This document shows positions 1 through 8,007 of a DNA stretch of 51,194 nucleotides, one piece after another. A model generated the notes under the pieces. The model had not been told where the DNA came from and did no database searches. It saw only the letters and a program-made list of their open reading frames with translations. Source of the stretch: Thiotrichaceae bacterium (GTDB taxonomy: Bacteria; Pseudomonadota; Gammaproteobacteria; Beggiatoales; Beggiatoaceae); assembly GCA_026991885.1 (NCBI GenBank), contig JALXAQ010000169.1:1-51194 (forward strand), written 5' to 3'. Both the position numbers and the translations under genes were made by a program. How positions within the stretch are numbered: position 1 is the stretch's first letter; each line of letters opens with the position of its first letter.

Positions 1-2
1 AC

Positions 3-227
3 TTCCGCAAAGGTTGCTCAACGTTGATCGCCGCCTCCCACAAGCCACTCGCTGACGAAGACCGCACCTGGCTCGTCGAGAAATGCAAGAAATGGCGTGA
101 CAAGCTCGATGAGCATCTCGCCGCCCTGGACGCCGGCGAAGACCCGCTCACCGTCCGCGCGGCGGCGGATGAGACAATCACCAAGCTGATCAAGGCCATG
201 CGAGCCCGGGCCGACGGTTTGGCCTGA
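3..227 (+). CDS. C-terminal end of a GC-rich hypothetical protein (partial)
   Basis: The reading frame is open to the left edge of the window, so this is the tail of a longer protein. A TTG at 24 could start a 67-residue version, but the upstream codons remain open and coding-like. The visible part is charged and probably helical (WLVEKCKKWRDKLDEHLAALDAG), with no signal peptide or membrane segment. Codon use is strongly G/C at third positions, unlike the AT-rich genes that follow, which suggests a different origin or a recent junction just downstream at the palindrome near 258. I do not recognise the family. Confidence 0.5.
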   Translation, partial: FRKGCSTLIAASHKPLADEDRTWLVEKCKKWRDKLDEHLAALDAGEDPLTVRAAADETITKLIKAMRARADGLA

Positions 228-257
228 TGCGGGTGTCGAGCCTCGCCGCTCTCGTTC

Positions 258-287
258 CTCGTTCCCAAGCTTCCGCTTGGGAACGAG
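258..287. repeat. Palindromic repeat, family A (CTCGTTCCCA type)
   Basis: Two 13-base arms (CTCGTTCCCAAGC and its complement) surround a 4-base loop, followed by AAA. The outer ends match the outer ends of the much larger palindrome at 20284-20390, so both look like members of one dispersed family. It lies at the boundary between GC-rich DNA on the left and AT-rich DNA on the right. Confidence 0.85.
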
Positions 288-304
288 AAAAACTAAATTT
301 TGTT

Positions 305-313
305 TGTTATAAT
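305..313 (+). promoter_or_regulatory. Extended -10 promoter candidate
   Basis: TGT followed by a perfect TATAAT (308-313) gives an extended -10 element 34 bases upstream of the start codon at 348. No good -35 is visible. The sequence CGTAACAATT follows at 319-328 and recurs at 639-648 downstream of the next promoter. Confidence 0.5.
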
Positions 314-347
314 ATCACGTAACAATTGATAAAACAGGAGAATTATT

Positions 348-548
348 ATGAGAAATCCAAAAGGTGCTGGTGCTAAACCTACCGTTTGGAAACATGGAGG
401 CAGGGGAAAGATAGCATCAATTTATGTTCCTAAAGCGTCTAAACAATTAATCCATAAAATCGGTATCTTAATTGATCACAACGTTACTGACAATCCGTCT
501 TATGATAAGAATCAAGTCTTAGCACAAATAGAACAATTACTTCCATAA
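348..548 (+). CDS. Small basic hypothetical protein, possibly DNA-binding
   Basis: A 66-residue protein with a good ribosome site (AGGAG, 8 bases before ATG). The N-terminus is basic and rich in Gly and Pro (RNPKGAGAKPTVWKHGG), followed by IYVPKASKQLIHKIGILI and a short helical tail. The pattern of a flexible basic start, a short strand and two helices resembles small plasmid- or phage-borne DNA-binding proteins of ribbon-helix-helix type, but this is only a resemblance. It has its own probable promoter and lies upstream of a phage-type antirepressor, so a shared mobile origin is plausible. Function unknown. Confidence 0.6.
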   Translation: MRNPKGAGAKPTVWKHGGRGKIASIYVPKASKQLIHKIGILIDHNVTDNPSYDKNQVLAQIEQLLP

Positions 549-589
549 TCAAATAGTTATTATAATAAATTCTTTTTTATAAAAAAGTG

Positions 590-618
590 TTGATTCACAT
601 TTTTGTATTGTGTATAAT
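590..618 (+). promoter_or_regulatory. Sigma-70 promoter for the ORF6N gene
   Basis: TTGATT (590-595), a 17-base spacer and a perfect TATAAT (613-618). This is the clearest promoter in the left part of the window. It would give a leader of about 100 bases before the start at 727. Confidence 0.75.
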
Positions 619-654
619 TTGCAAACTTTAATTGTTTCGTAACAATTTAAAATC

Positions 655-692
655 GGCATTCCTTGATTACCGCCAAGTCTCCAAGGAATGCC
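655..692 (+). promoter_or_regulatory. Perfect stem-loop in the leader of the ORF6N gene
   Basis: GGCATTCCTTG (655-665) and its exact complement (682-692) form an 11-base-pair stem with a 16-base loop. It lies between the promoter and the start codon with no T-run after it, so it looks like an RNA control element or a protein-binding palindrome, not a terminator. Confidence 0.6.
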
Positions 693-726
693 ATAGCAAC
701 AACCACTCAATTAAGGAATAATTGCC

Positions 727-1551
727 ATGAACAATAATACCCAAGTTGCGCCTAAAACGCAACAATCCGGCCAAGTTGTTACCATCAGCGGTAATGACAT
801 AAGCCGCATCGTCTATAAAGAACAGCCAGTGCTGACTTTCAGAATGATTGATGAACTTCATCAACGGCCAGAACGCACAGCTCAAAGCCGATTTTCCGAG
901 AATAAATCTCGTTTCATTGAGAACGAAGACTATTATGTTGTTGAATATTCTAAAAAACACGTTTTACGTGTTTTTGGAATTGACGTACCCCCGCGTGGCC
1001 TGATCGTCCTAACGCAAACGGGCTACGCCATGCTCGCCAAAATTTTCACAGATGACCTAGCCTGGCAAATCCAACGCGAGCTAGTCAACAAATATTTTGC
1101 GCCCCCACTCCAATCCCAAATGCTAGAATACGCCCGCATCAACAAAGAATTGATGGCTTTATTCGGCATAGACGGCAACATGCAAACCCTCGCCCTCAAC
1201 AATGCGATGCAAAAAGAGTTTGGTGTAAACTTGTTAGAAACTTGGGACCTTAACGGGCTTAAATCGGAGCAGCAACAACAAACCCTCACCGTCTCCGACA
1301 TCGCCAAACAACTAGGCATCGGCACCCGCAAAATCAACCCCGTACTGATTGAAGCCGAACTACAATCCTCGCACCGTGATCACAAAGACCGTTTGTATTA
1401 TGAGTTGACAGATAAAGGTTTGGAGTACGCGATTTATCTGGACACTGGCAAAAAGCACAGTGATGGTACACCGATTAGACAGATAAAATGGTACGATAGC
1501 GTGGTTGAGATACTGAAGGGATATTTACAACTCCCAAGAGGCTGTTTCTAA
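727..1551 (+). CDS. ORF6N-domain phage antirepressor-like protein
   Basis: A 274-residue protein. Residues about 15-125 carry the ORF6N pattern of phage antirepressors: a start VVTISGNDISRIVYKEQPVLTFRMIDELHQRP, then RFSENKSRFIENEDYYVV, then PPRGLIVLTQTGYAMLAK and DDLAWQIQRELVNKYF. A predicted winged-helix segment follows (TVSDIAKQLGIGTRKINPVLIE, about residues 178-200), with a C-terminal GTPIRQIKWYDSVVEIL. Family knowledge: ORF6N proteins bind DNA and control phage lysogeny genes. The ATG is preceded by AAGGA at a usable distance. It has a strong promoter and a leader hairpin. No phage structural genes are nearby, so it is probably a domesticated or stray phage gene. Confidence 0.85.
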   Translation: MNNNTQVAPKTQQSGQVVTISGNDISRIVYKEQPVLTFRMIDELHQRPERTAQSRFSENKSRFIENEDYYVVEYSKKHVLRVFGIDVPPRGLIVLTQTGYAMLAKIFTDDLAWQIQRELVNKYFAPPLQSQMLEYARINKELMALFGIDGNMQTLALNNAMQKEFGVNLLETWDLNGLKSEQQQQTLTVSDIAKQLGIGTRKINPVLIEAELQSSHRDHKDRLYYELTDKGLEYAIYLDTGKKHSDGTPIRQIKWYDSVVEILKGYLQLPRGCF

Positions 1552-1566
1552 GTTGGGATATTTTTT

Positions 1567-1592
1567 GGAGTCCAAAGCTTTAGCTTTGGACT
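1567..1592. repeat. Palindromic repeat, family B (AGTCCAAAGCTTTAGCTTTGGACT)
   Basis: A hairpin of the dispersed 'gtccaa...ttggac' family, located just after the ORF6N gene. Other copies sit at 5382, 10275 (inside a larger element), 18101, 27031, 33201, 33701, 43605 (inside a larger element) and 46253. Confidence 0.85.
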
Positions 1593-1603
1593 TGCTTGAG
1601 TGG

Positions 1604-1993
1604 TTAAATTTGAGGCTGATGATTTGTTATCGTTCCGCCACAGGCTTTGTAACAATTTCTATAGTCGGCCTCGCATTGACTATAATTTGGAATACAAAAA
1701 GGTTCATAATAAAAAGGTCTCTGACACTCCTCCTCTCTGTATTTATATTTCTCGTAGTGGCAACGGTTGTTGTCGTGCGCGATTTTGGCTCGAAACTGAC
1801 AACTTTCGTATCTCATGTTTTCCATCTGTTTGCACTGCAATCTCGTGCCGCCACATTGAGAGACACACACTTTGCCTTCAGGTGTCTGAGGTGCTGTAAA
1901 GGAATAGTTAGTGCGAGAGATAGGACCACAGCCCACGTTAAAATAACATCCCAGCACTAGCACTAACCAAGAAATTTTCAGGTTTTGGGTCAT
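1604..1993 (-). CDS. Secreted cysteine-rich lipoprotein
   Basis: About 129 residues when started at the ATG at 1993, which gives a lipoprotein signal (MTQNLKISWLVLVLGCYFNVGC) with Cys at residue 22 as the lipidated residue. An upstream start at 2065 would bury this signal behind 24 extra residues, so I reject it. The mature part is rich in paired cysteines (CVSQCGGTRLQC, then ESC, RCHYEKY, EEC, FCIPNYSQC, NCYKAC), so it is probably disulfide-stabilised. It follows the VWA gene closely on the same strand and may be cotranscribed. The family is not recognised. Confidence 0.65.
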   Translation of the reverse strand: MTQNLKISWLVLVLGCYFNVGCGPISRTNYSFTAPQTPEGKVCVSQCGGTRLQCKQMENMRYESCQFRAKIAHDNNRCHYEKYKYREEECQRPFYYEPFCIPNYSQCEADYRNCYKACGGTITNHQPQI

Positions 1994-2067
1994 AATAATT
2001 TCCCGTATTCGACTTAACTGAAATACGGTAGGGACCAGCACCCGCCAAATCAATGGACGTAGCATTC

Positions 2068-4440
2068 TTACTGGGTTGGCACATCACCACACGATACTGG
2101 CCAAGCCATCGCTTCAATATCGTTGATAGCCATATCACGGCCCTGGTCATCCTTGACAGTACCATCGAAACTATCCTGTTTAACATAACTACCATCACTG
2201 ATATCGACAGCGTAAATGATCATTTCTCCTGATGAATGCACACCAACCATTAACTTACCATCAGGACGAAATTCCAGCCCTTCGGCACTCTTTGGAAAAG
2301 TATGTTTTTCAATAATTTCCCCGCCTTCCATCCAGACATACAACTTTTTATCTTCTACCATCCACAATTCTAAACCATCCAGCGACCAAGCAACACCACC
2401 CGCTTTTTGACCCCCGGCATGTTCCAGTGTAGCCACGGCTGTATTGGGATTAATCTTGATGATACCCCGGTTGCCACCATCGCGGGCAACACCCCAGAGT
2501 GTGCCGTCGTGCCGAAAAGAGAGAGAAACCACGTTTTTAAAGGGATTGCCAGCGGCATCCTTTATTTGACCAATTTCCTGAATATCGCCCGTGAGGGAAT
2601 TCACTTCATACAGATCGCTGCGATTACTGTGACCTGCGACAGCCAGTAAGCGACCATCGGGACTAATGTCCATACCTTCAATATCAGCACCTTTGTACGC
2701 AGGACCCAAACGCTCCACCTTTCCAGTCAACGGTGTCATAGCGAGGAAATAAGTGTCCGCCCTGCCTTCGTCGTGAATCGCATAAATCTTACATGCCGGT
2801 TTAGGTGCCACCCCGGAGCAGGCCAATTGTTGTAGTTCATCGCCTTCAATCTCTACATGCAACACCGCAGCCGCTTGCCTCTCACCCTCGTATGACTCGG
2901 CCACCCGTTTGCCACTACCACTGATGACGAACACCATACTGTTTTGAGCTGTCCAACCACCACGATTTACGATCTCCTGCACGATGGGCGACAGATCGGG
3001 AGACTGGTGTTTCTCATTCACCGTGTTCCATGCCGGCAGGTTATTCCATTCAACGACGGCATTCGTCTGTGCTCTACTTGTGAGGTTGTTTTTTTCTGCA
3101 ACAAAAGCGGCAGCATTGTCAGCCGCCTCCCCGTGGAACGTTAGCGAGCTTGCACCACTGGACTTCTCATCAGTCTCGAATTCAATATAAGCGGCGGTGA
3201 TGGTGGCACCCTGCGGAATATTCACATTCTGAAAGCGCAGCCCAATGTTTTGCTCCTTATTACCATCCTTCACCAGTTCCAGGTCGGAGCTGTTCATGTA
3301 CATGCTTCCATTGCTCAGATTCTCCTCCACATCGTCATTGCCGTCGATGATCTGTACGTTGATGCCCGCCCCTGCATCCTCCGCAACATTTATTGTAAAA
3401 TTAACCTCTTTAGCGTTTGCCGGATCACCCGTATGAGCACTGACCCGCAATGTATTATCACCGTTCCCCACAAACACCTTGGCTTCAAAATCCCCAAGCA
3501 CATTGGGCATCACACTTTCTGTTGCACCCAAATTGCTGGTATCAACCTGAGTGACACCCATTATGGGAAGGTGTGTCACCACATCGGTCAACTGGTCCAG
3601 ATTATTTTTATTAAGCCTTGGGACTTGACCTGCCGCACCCGTGATGTCATGTACTGCTGGCATCGTGGTCAATTTCCGATCAATTTTATTTTCTGGCTCA
3701 ATGATAACGGGATAAATCGCCACGCCTGCTTTCTTAGCCAACTCTGCCGCCGCTAATGTGACTAAACGATCATCTCGTTGCTGAGTCCCACCATCTTTGT
3801 CAGTCCCTTTACTACACTCTTGGGGTATGCCATTCGGATCCAAAATACTAGAACCATCATCAGGTTTACACAGAGTCGGTATGCCATCCGTGATCAGAAT
3901 GATGGCGGCTTGTGCCTCTGGCCTTTTATTTTCCAAAGCTCTTAGAGCATACTCAATTGCTAAAGCCGGATACGTCGCGCCATCAGAATGCGCCAGACCA
4001 TCCAAAGCGGTATCCAGTCCATTCCAATCGCTGCCTAAGACTGCCTGAGCCGAAACGTCACGCGCAAAACTCACCAAACTGAGTCTGTGGGTATCACCTG
4101 CCGTTTTCAGTATATCTATCAAAATTTTGCCAGCTTGACGTTCAATGTCTAACACCGTATCGGTACCATCGACTATTTTCTCGGTACTACCTGAGCGGTC
4201 GATGATTAAAACCAAATCCAACGGCTGCCCTTCTTCCATCGTGGTGTTACCCTTAACATTCAGCACAGGTGCCAAACAGCCGTCTGGACGAGACCACGCC
4301 GAACCATCAGCAGGTGCTATTATATCCAAAACTTTTGGTGGAGGGTTTGCTGTCAACTCAAGCGAGGCTGCAAGGGCAATATTGCTGCTGACAGTTAATG
4401 TTGTCAACAAGCCGAGATTCAAAAGATTTTTCTTTAACAT
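2068..4440 (-). CDS. Secreted von Willebrand factor A protein with beta-propeller-like C-terminus
   Basis: 790 residues. A Sec signal (about residues 1-24, ending NIALAA) is followed by a VWA domain at about 75-295 with a MIDAS motif DRSGS and a later ITDG that would help coordinate the metal. The middle (about 360-530) has a beta-rich module (GINVQIIDGNDDVEE; INIPQGATITAAYIEFETDE-like) resembling DNRLRE-type repeats of exported proteins. The C-terminus (about 545-785) has repeated blades (MDISPDGRLLAVAG, LSFRHDGTLWGVA, VAWSLDGLELWMV, LEFRPDGKLMVGV) typical of a propeller. Probably exported, acting in adhesion or surface binding. A good AAGGAG site precedes the ATG. The leader carries an ATAACTGA-type repeat. 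Confidence 0.85.
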   Translation of the reverse strand: MLKKNLLNLGLLTTLTVSSNIALAASLELTANPPPKVLDIIAPADGSAWSRPDGCLAPVLNVKGNTTMEEGQPLDLVLIIDRSGSTEKIVDGTDTVLDIERQAGKILIDILKTAGDTHRLSLVSFARDVSAQAVLGSDWNGLDTALDGLAHSDGATYPALAIEYALRALENKRPEAQAAIILITDGIPTLCKPDDGSSILDPNGIPQECSKGTDKDGGTQQRDDRLVTLAAAELAKKAGVAIYPVIIEPENKIDRKLTTMPAVHDITGAAGQVPRLNKNNLDQLTDVVTHLPIMGVTQVDTSNLGATESVMPNVLGDFEAKVFVGNGDNTLRVSAHTGDPANAKEVNFTINVAEDAGAGINVQIIDGNDDVEENLSNGSMYMNSSDLELVKDGNKEQNIGLRFQNVNIPQGATITAAYIEFETDEKSSGASSLTFHGEAADNAAAFVAEKNNLTSRAQTNAVVEWNNLPAWNTVNEKHQSPDLSPIVQEIVNRGGWTAQNSMVFVISGSGKRVAESYEGERQAAAVLHVEIEGDELQQLACSGVAPKPACKIYAIHDEGRADTYFLAMTPLTGKVERLGPAYKGADIEGMDISPDGRLLAVAGHSNRSDLYEVNSLTGDIQEIGQIKDAAGNPFKNVVSLSFRHDGTLWGVARDGGNRGIIKINPNTAVATLEHAGGQKAGGVAWSLDGLELWMVEDKKLYVWMEGGEIIEKHTFPKSAEGLEFRPDGKLMVGVHSSGEMIIYAVDISDGSYVKQDSFDGTVKDDQGRDMAINDIEAMAWPVSCGDVPTQ

Positions 4441-4477
4441 AAAAATTCTCCTTATTTCAGTATTCAGTTATCAATTT

Positions 4478-5116
4478 TTAGGGTGTACATGAGCGAATTT
4501 CACCACTATAGCGAGTATCGACGTTGAGTGACATCGGTGCAAAACCCGGCGCATTGACTGTCATTATCAAACAACTATCGTCACCAATACCGGTGACTTG
4601 GAAAAGACCATCCACTGTGGTGGGGCTATCGGCCTCTACACCATCAACTGTCACCACCGCTCCGGCAATCTGCTTACCGTTGCTACTAATGCTACCAGCA
4701 AAGCGCCTTTCACCTTCAGCGATAAAACGAAGTCTAAAAGTGGCCCCATTCCACTCCAATTCAAGGTCGTAAGATTCTACACTGTTTGCCACTTGTACAT
4801 TTGACAAATTCAAATAATTTGTTGTCAATTCAAAGGAGGCAGGAGAGGGGTTATCCCATGTACACTCTGCAAGATTCTCGATTCCAGCGACATCGGCAAA
4901 CCAATTGCCCTGTTCATCTTGTCTCACTTGAAGTGTGGTACCCACAAAGTTTTTGTTTCCGATATTCACTAAGGGAACTGTGAGGGTGCTGTCTTGAAGG
5001 TTATAAAGCGGATTGGCTACGATAGCATCACTGCAACTGGTGCTATGCGCTAATCCACTGTATAAGCCCAGTCCTAAAGAGGGAATGGCTATTTTTAAAA
5101 TTTGTTTTATGTTCAT
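4478..5116 (-). CDS. Secreted beta-rich protein with a carboxypeptidase-regulatory-like C-terminus
   Basis: 212 residues with a Sec signal (about 1-25, ending GLAHS). The mature part starts with a small beta domain containing LYNLQDSTLTVPLV and NWFADVAGIENL. It ends in a module SISSNGKQIAGAVVTVDGVE...TTVDGLFQVTGI, which fits the pattern of bacterial Ig-like/CarboxypepD_reg domains. It lies 37 bases upstream of the VWA gene on the same strand, so the two are probably cotranscribed and may act together at the surface. Confidence 0.7.
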   Translation of the reverse strand: MNIKQILKIAIPSLGLGLYSGLAHSTSCSDAIVANPLYNLQDSTLTVPLVNIGNKNFVGTTLQVRQDEQGNWFADVAGIENLAECTWDNPSPASFELTTNYLNLSNVQVANSVESYDLELEWNGATFRLRFIAEGERRFAGSISSNGKQIAGAVVTVDGVEADSPTTVDGLFQVTGIGDDSCLIMTVNAPGFAPMSLNVDTRYSGEIRSCTP

Positions 5117-5208
5117 AATTTTATCCTCTTGTCTAAAAATGTCTTAATCTGTCATTCGTGCTGAAAGAATATCAGTGTTCAAGTCACTTAGTTATAGGAA
5201 TGCTGACG

Positions 5209-5238
5209 AATGGTCATTTACATCTGATAAATGGTCAT
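5209..5238. promoter_or_regulatory. Direct repeat AATGGTCAT x2 (21-base period), operator candidate
   Basis: AATGGTCAT at 5209-5217 and 5230-5238, exactly two helical turns apart, in the 302-base gap between the divergent genes starting at 5116 (minus) and 5419 (plus). A related GATAAACGGT occurs near 5367. Spacing and position suit a regulator binding one DNA face; no regulator is identified. Confidence 0.4.
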
Positions 5239-5290
5239 AGCGCTCGTTTTCACAGTCTGCGCTTATCTGTAGATTTAGCGACACTCAGCA

Positions 5291-5360
5291 TATATAATAG
5301 ATTTGTTCGTCAATAAAAGGTTGAAAAGAAAACCTGCCAGGTCTGGTTTTGACAAGTATG
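5291..5360. repeat. Repeat family C (CCTGCCAGGTCTGGTTTTGAC), shortened copy
   Basis: Contains TTTGTTCGTCAATAAAA, AACCTGCCAGG and TCTGGTTTTGAC in the same order as the larger element at 37126-37290. It is part of a dispersed palindromic family whose other copies flank the DUF262 gene. Confidence 0.7.
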
Positions 5361-5381
5361 CACATTTGATAAACGGTTGTA

Positions 5382-5402
5382 GGAGTCCAAACTTTAGTTT
5401 GG
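5382..5402. repeat. Palindromic repeat, family B
   Basis: GGAGTCCAAACTTTAGTTTGGA, a variant of the family B hairpin, ends 16 bases before the ATG at 5419 and would form a hairpin in that gene's leader. Confidence 0.7.
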
Positions 5403-5418
5403 AAAATCAATAAAAAAC

Positions 5419-7863
5419 ATGAAAAACATAATCTTACCTGAAAAACGAGTAAGTTTTCCCTATAAGATTGCCCTGCTTTTAACTATGCCAATTCTATTAT
5501 GGCAGACGGCACCTCATGTAGACGCTTGGCTTCTCAGCCAAGTTAATCCAGAAATCTCTCAGAACAGTCTAGCGAAGACACGCAAGACGACTGTCTATGT
5601 ATTGGATCAACAAAAATGGACAGAATTTGCACTTTTACCTAAGTACAAACTCATCAGAGTGCTAAGTAATGCCACTGTGCCCCAAGCCTTAAGTCTTAAT
5701 AACGAATTGGAATGGCAGTATGTGTTAAAATATCAAGTCCTTGATAAAGAAGGTAAATTATTGGATGAAGGCAACTATCATCACCGCACTCAGGCGACCG
5801 TTTATCAAGATAACAAGAAATTGATGCGATCAGTGTTTTATCTGAGTGCTGAGCAGCCTACGAATGGTCGCTACATGTTTATCCATCTCAAGAATGCCGC
5901 TATTTTGCGACTTCGCCTTGAGTCTGCTGATCCTGATGTCGTTGATGTCGCCATTCGTGTCTATTGGCGAAAAAGGATGGCGAAAGATAAATTGGATCAT
6001 ATGTGGCACCGCCTGAATGAGAGAAAGAAAAAAGCTTTTGCACGGGTTAGTGTTTATGAGCATGAATGGTTTTCTAAGCGTGAAAAACGCAACCTATTGC
6101 GGGAAAGATGGCGGGTTATCGGCCCATTAGGTGTGGCTGGCAGTGAGTATTACCCCCGTCCGCTTTATATTCGCAGAGAATTTGAAGGGGAGACAATTCC
6201 GAAAGCGATACAAGCATCTGGCGTTTTTGTTGATGCACAGCATTGGATAACCATGCCAGTAGAGGGGGGATTAGTGCGTTTTAGTTTTAGCGAAGTAGAG
6301 CAAAGCCCAGTGACAATAAAGATTAAATGGTATGGGCGACGATCAACAGACAGTAGCGAGCATTCATTTGTCTGGGATGGGAACGGTTTCGAGCATGAAT
6401 TTGCCGAGGGATTATTAGAGATCAGCGCGGACTTGCCCGTCATCATGCGAGCCAAGACATTAGAAAAAGAAATAACGCCAGCCCCTGTGCATTCGAGTAC
6501 TGTGCTAATACAAGGAGACATGGCGTTTCAGATCAACCATTCCAGTCAACAAGCGACACCAGTGCGTGTCAATATTCGACGATTGCTTGCCAAAACCGTC
6601 AATACCTCGAACGATCTGCCTGATCTTAAATTGGCGTGTAACAACGTTACCTATACGCTATTAGATGCAAAAGGGCACATCCAATACACAGGGACAATGC
6701 CTTTAACACAGTCTCGTTCTTACTATGATAGAATGACCGGCAACTGGTGGGAACACTTTGACGTTTCTGAGCCTGATAATTATTATCTTTCTATTCCAGC
6801 AAAAATAGCAACGCTACGCTTGGAAAGCCCTTGTGCTGTCTTGGCATCAGTTTATAATCGACCACCGGGTATATTGCTCAAGAAACGCATACCAAAAGAT
6901 GACACGCAGCCCATTCCGGCTTGGTTTAGGCTGCGCCCCAAAGATTATGAATCCTTGTATCAACAAAATCGTACCCCACTGTTGAAAATTCAACGCCGCC
7001 CCCCCCGTCGTGAGGCGGAAAACATAGAAATACTGCTCGGCAAGTATCTTTGGGAAGATTTCAAACCGGAGGGCAAATATCGGTCGCGCTATTTATTTAT
7101 GAAAAGAGAAAGTCAATTGCCGCTACGCAACCAAGCATTGGGGAGTCATTATCAGCCAATTGCCAAAAATCGCCCGATTACTTTACAATTTATCAATCCC
7201 AGAAAAAGGATACAACCCACCCTGATTTATCGGCGCACTGAGAAAAGTCCGGCTCAGATACAAATTTTGCTAGACAATAAGTTGTATTATAAAGGCTATA
7301 TTATTGGAAAACAGGGAGAAATCAAACTCCCTAAACTTACCACAAGGAGACATACACTGATTGTGAAGGGAGAGGGGCAATTTTTTATTAACCATGCGAC
7401 TCCCAAAGATAAACAAGCGATTTATGTCAAACGCTTAGCCCATGTTTTTGATTCAAAAGGGCTGCGCTTTACCTATCAAAAACGTAGCCATGATAAAGAA
7501 TTATTGTCTGTACGGGTATATATGCCGCAAGGTATGCAAGCACCTCTACAAATACGAGCGAAAATGACAACCGCCCCCAAAATAGATATGCAGACATACA
7601 CTGGCTGGACATTTCGCCAACGCCTTTATGAGTTACACCCAAGGGGAGAAGGATCAGTCGTCGTGTTAAATACACGCGACAAATTTGTTGATGCGGGACA
7701 ATTTTTTGTCATCCCCTTACATGAGGATTTGCCACCTGGAAAATATCAGATTGAATTAATACCCAACAAATCTGTGGGGGCTTATTTAACCTTGAGTAAA
7801 ATGACGGTGGGTTTACAGGAAGAATTGCGACAATTTTTTAGGGAAACTCAAGCCATGCACTAA
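5419..7863 (+). CDS. Large exported beta-rich hypothetical protein
   Basis: 814 residues. A basic start and one hydrophobic segment (YKIALLLTMPILLWQTAPHVDA, about residues 15-36) form a signal peptide or membrane anchor. The remainder alternates short strands and is rich in Arg, Tyr and Trp (LKYQVLDKEGKLLDEGNY, VTIKIKWYGRRSTDS, IQILLDNKLYYKGYII, HTLIVKGEGQFFINH), which suggests repeated beta-sandwich modules. No catalytic motif was recognised. Phrases with the pattern 'strand, G-(E)H-L-(R/I)-(L/V), strand' also occur in the 1,707-residue protein downstream, so the two may share a module. It lies on the same strand as, and 144 bases before, the secreted hydrolase-like gene, with a palindromic element between. 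Ribosome site weak. Function unknown. Confidence 0.75.
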   Translation: MKNIILPEKRVSFPYKIALLLTMPILLWQTAPHVDAWLLSQVNPEISQNSLAKTRKTTVYVLDQQKWTEFALLPKYKLIRVLSNATVPQALSLNNELEWQYVLKYQVLDKEGKLLDEGNYHHRTQATVYQDNKKLMRSVFYLSAEQPTNGRYMFIHLKNAAILRLRLESADPDVVDVAIRVYWRKRMAKDKLDHMWHRLNERKKKAFARVSVYEHEWFSKREKRNLLRERWRVIGPLGVAGSEYYPRPLYIRREFEGETIPKAIQASGVFVDAQHWITMPVEGGLVRFSFSEVEQSPVTIKIKWYGRRSTDSSEHSFVWDGNGFEHEFAEGLLEISADLPVIMRAKTLEKEITPAPVHSSTVLIQGDMAFQINHSSQQATPVRVNIRRLLAKTVNTSNDLPDLKLACNNVTYTLLDAKGHIQYTGTMPLTQSRSYYDRMTGNWWEHFDVSEPDNYYLSIPAKIATLRLESPCAVLASVYNRPPGILLKKRIPKDDTQPIPAWFRLRPKDYESLYQQNRTPLLKIQRRPPRREAENIEILLGKYLWEDFKPEGKYRSRYLFMKRESQLPLRNQALGSHYQPIAKNRPITLQFINPRKRIQPTLIYRRTEKSPAQIQILLDNKLYYKGYIIGKQGEIKLPKLTTRRHTLIVKGEGQFFINHATPKDKQAIYVKRLAHVFDSKGLRFTYQKRSHDKELLSVRVYMPQGMQAPLQIRAKMTTAPKIDMQTYTGWTFRQRLYELHPRGEGSVVVLNTRDKFVDAGQFFVIPLHEDLPPGKYQIELIPNKSVGAYLTLSKMTVGLQEELRQFFRETQAMH

Positions 7864-7866
7864 TAA

Positions 7867-7991
7867 GGCAACTTTCAAAAAATAAAATACCAGGGGCAAC
7901 CATAAAGGATTGCCCCTACAAACCATCGTTTATGGTAGGGGCAATCCTTTATGGTTGCCCCTTTTGGGTATATTATTTTTTGGGAGTTGCC
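7867..7991. repeat. 125-base near-perfect palindrome, family D (MITE-like)
   Basis: The left end GGCAACTTTCAAAAAATA pairs with the right end TATTTTTTGGGAGTTGCC. Inside, AGGGGCAACCATAAAGGATT pairs with AATCCTTTATGGTTGCCCCT. It fills nearly the whole gap between the 814-aa gene and the next gene. A related unit, GGGGCAATCCCTTGTGGTTG, occurs at 50223. No coding capacity, so it looks like a non-autonomous element or an RNA hairpin element. Confidence 0.85.
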
Positions 7992-8007
7992 TAACTGAAA
8001 AAAATCT

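Noticed and set aside
727-1551. Part of an intact prophage
   Set aside because: Only one phage-type gene is seen, with no integrase, capsid, portal, tail or lysis genes in 51 kb.
1553-1960. 135-aa plus-strand frame opposite the cysteine-rich lipoprotein
   Set aside because: The minus-strand lipoprotein has a clear signal and lipobox, whereas this frame begins inside a family B palindrome and looks like a shadow.
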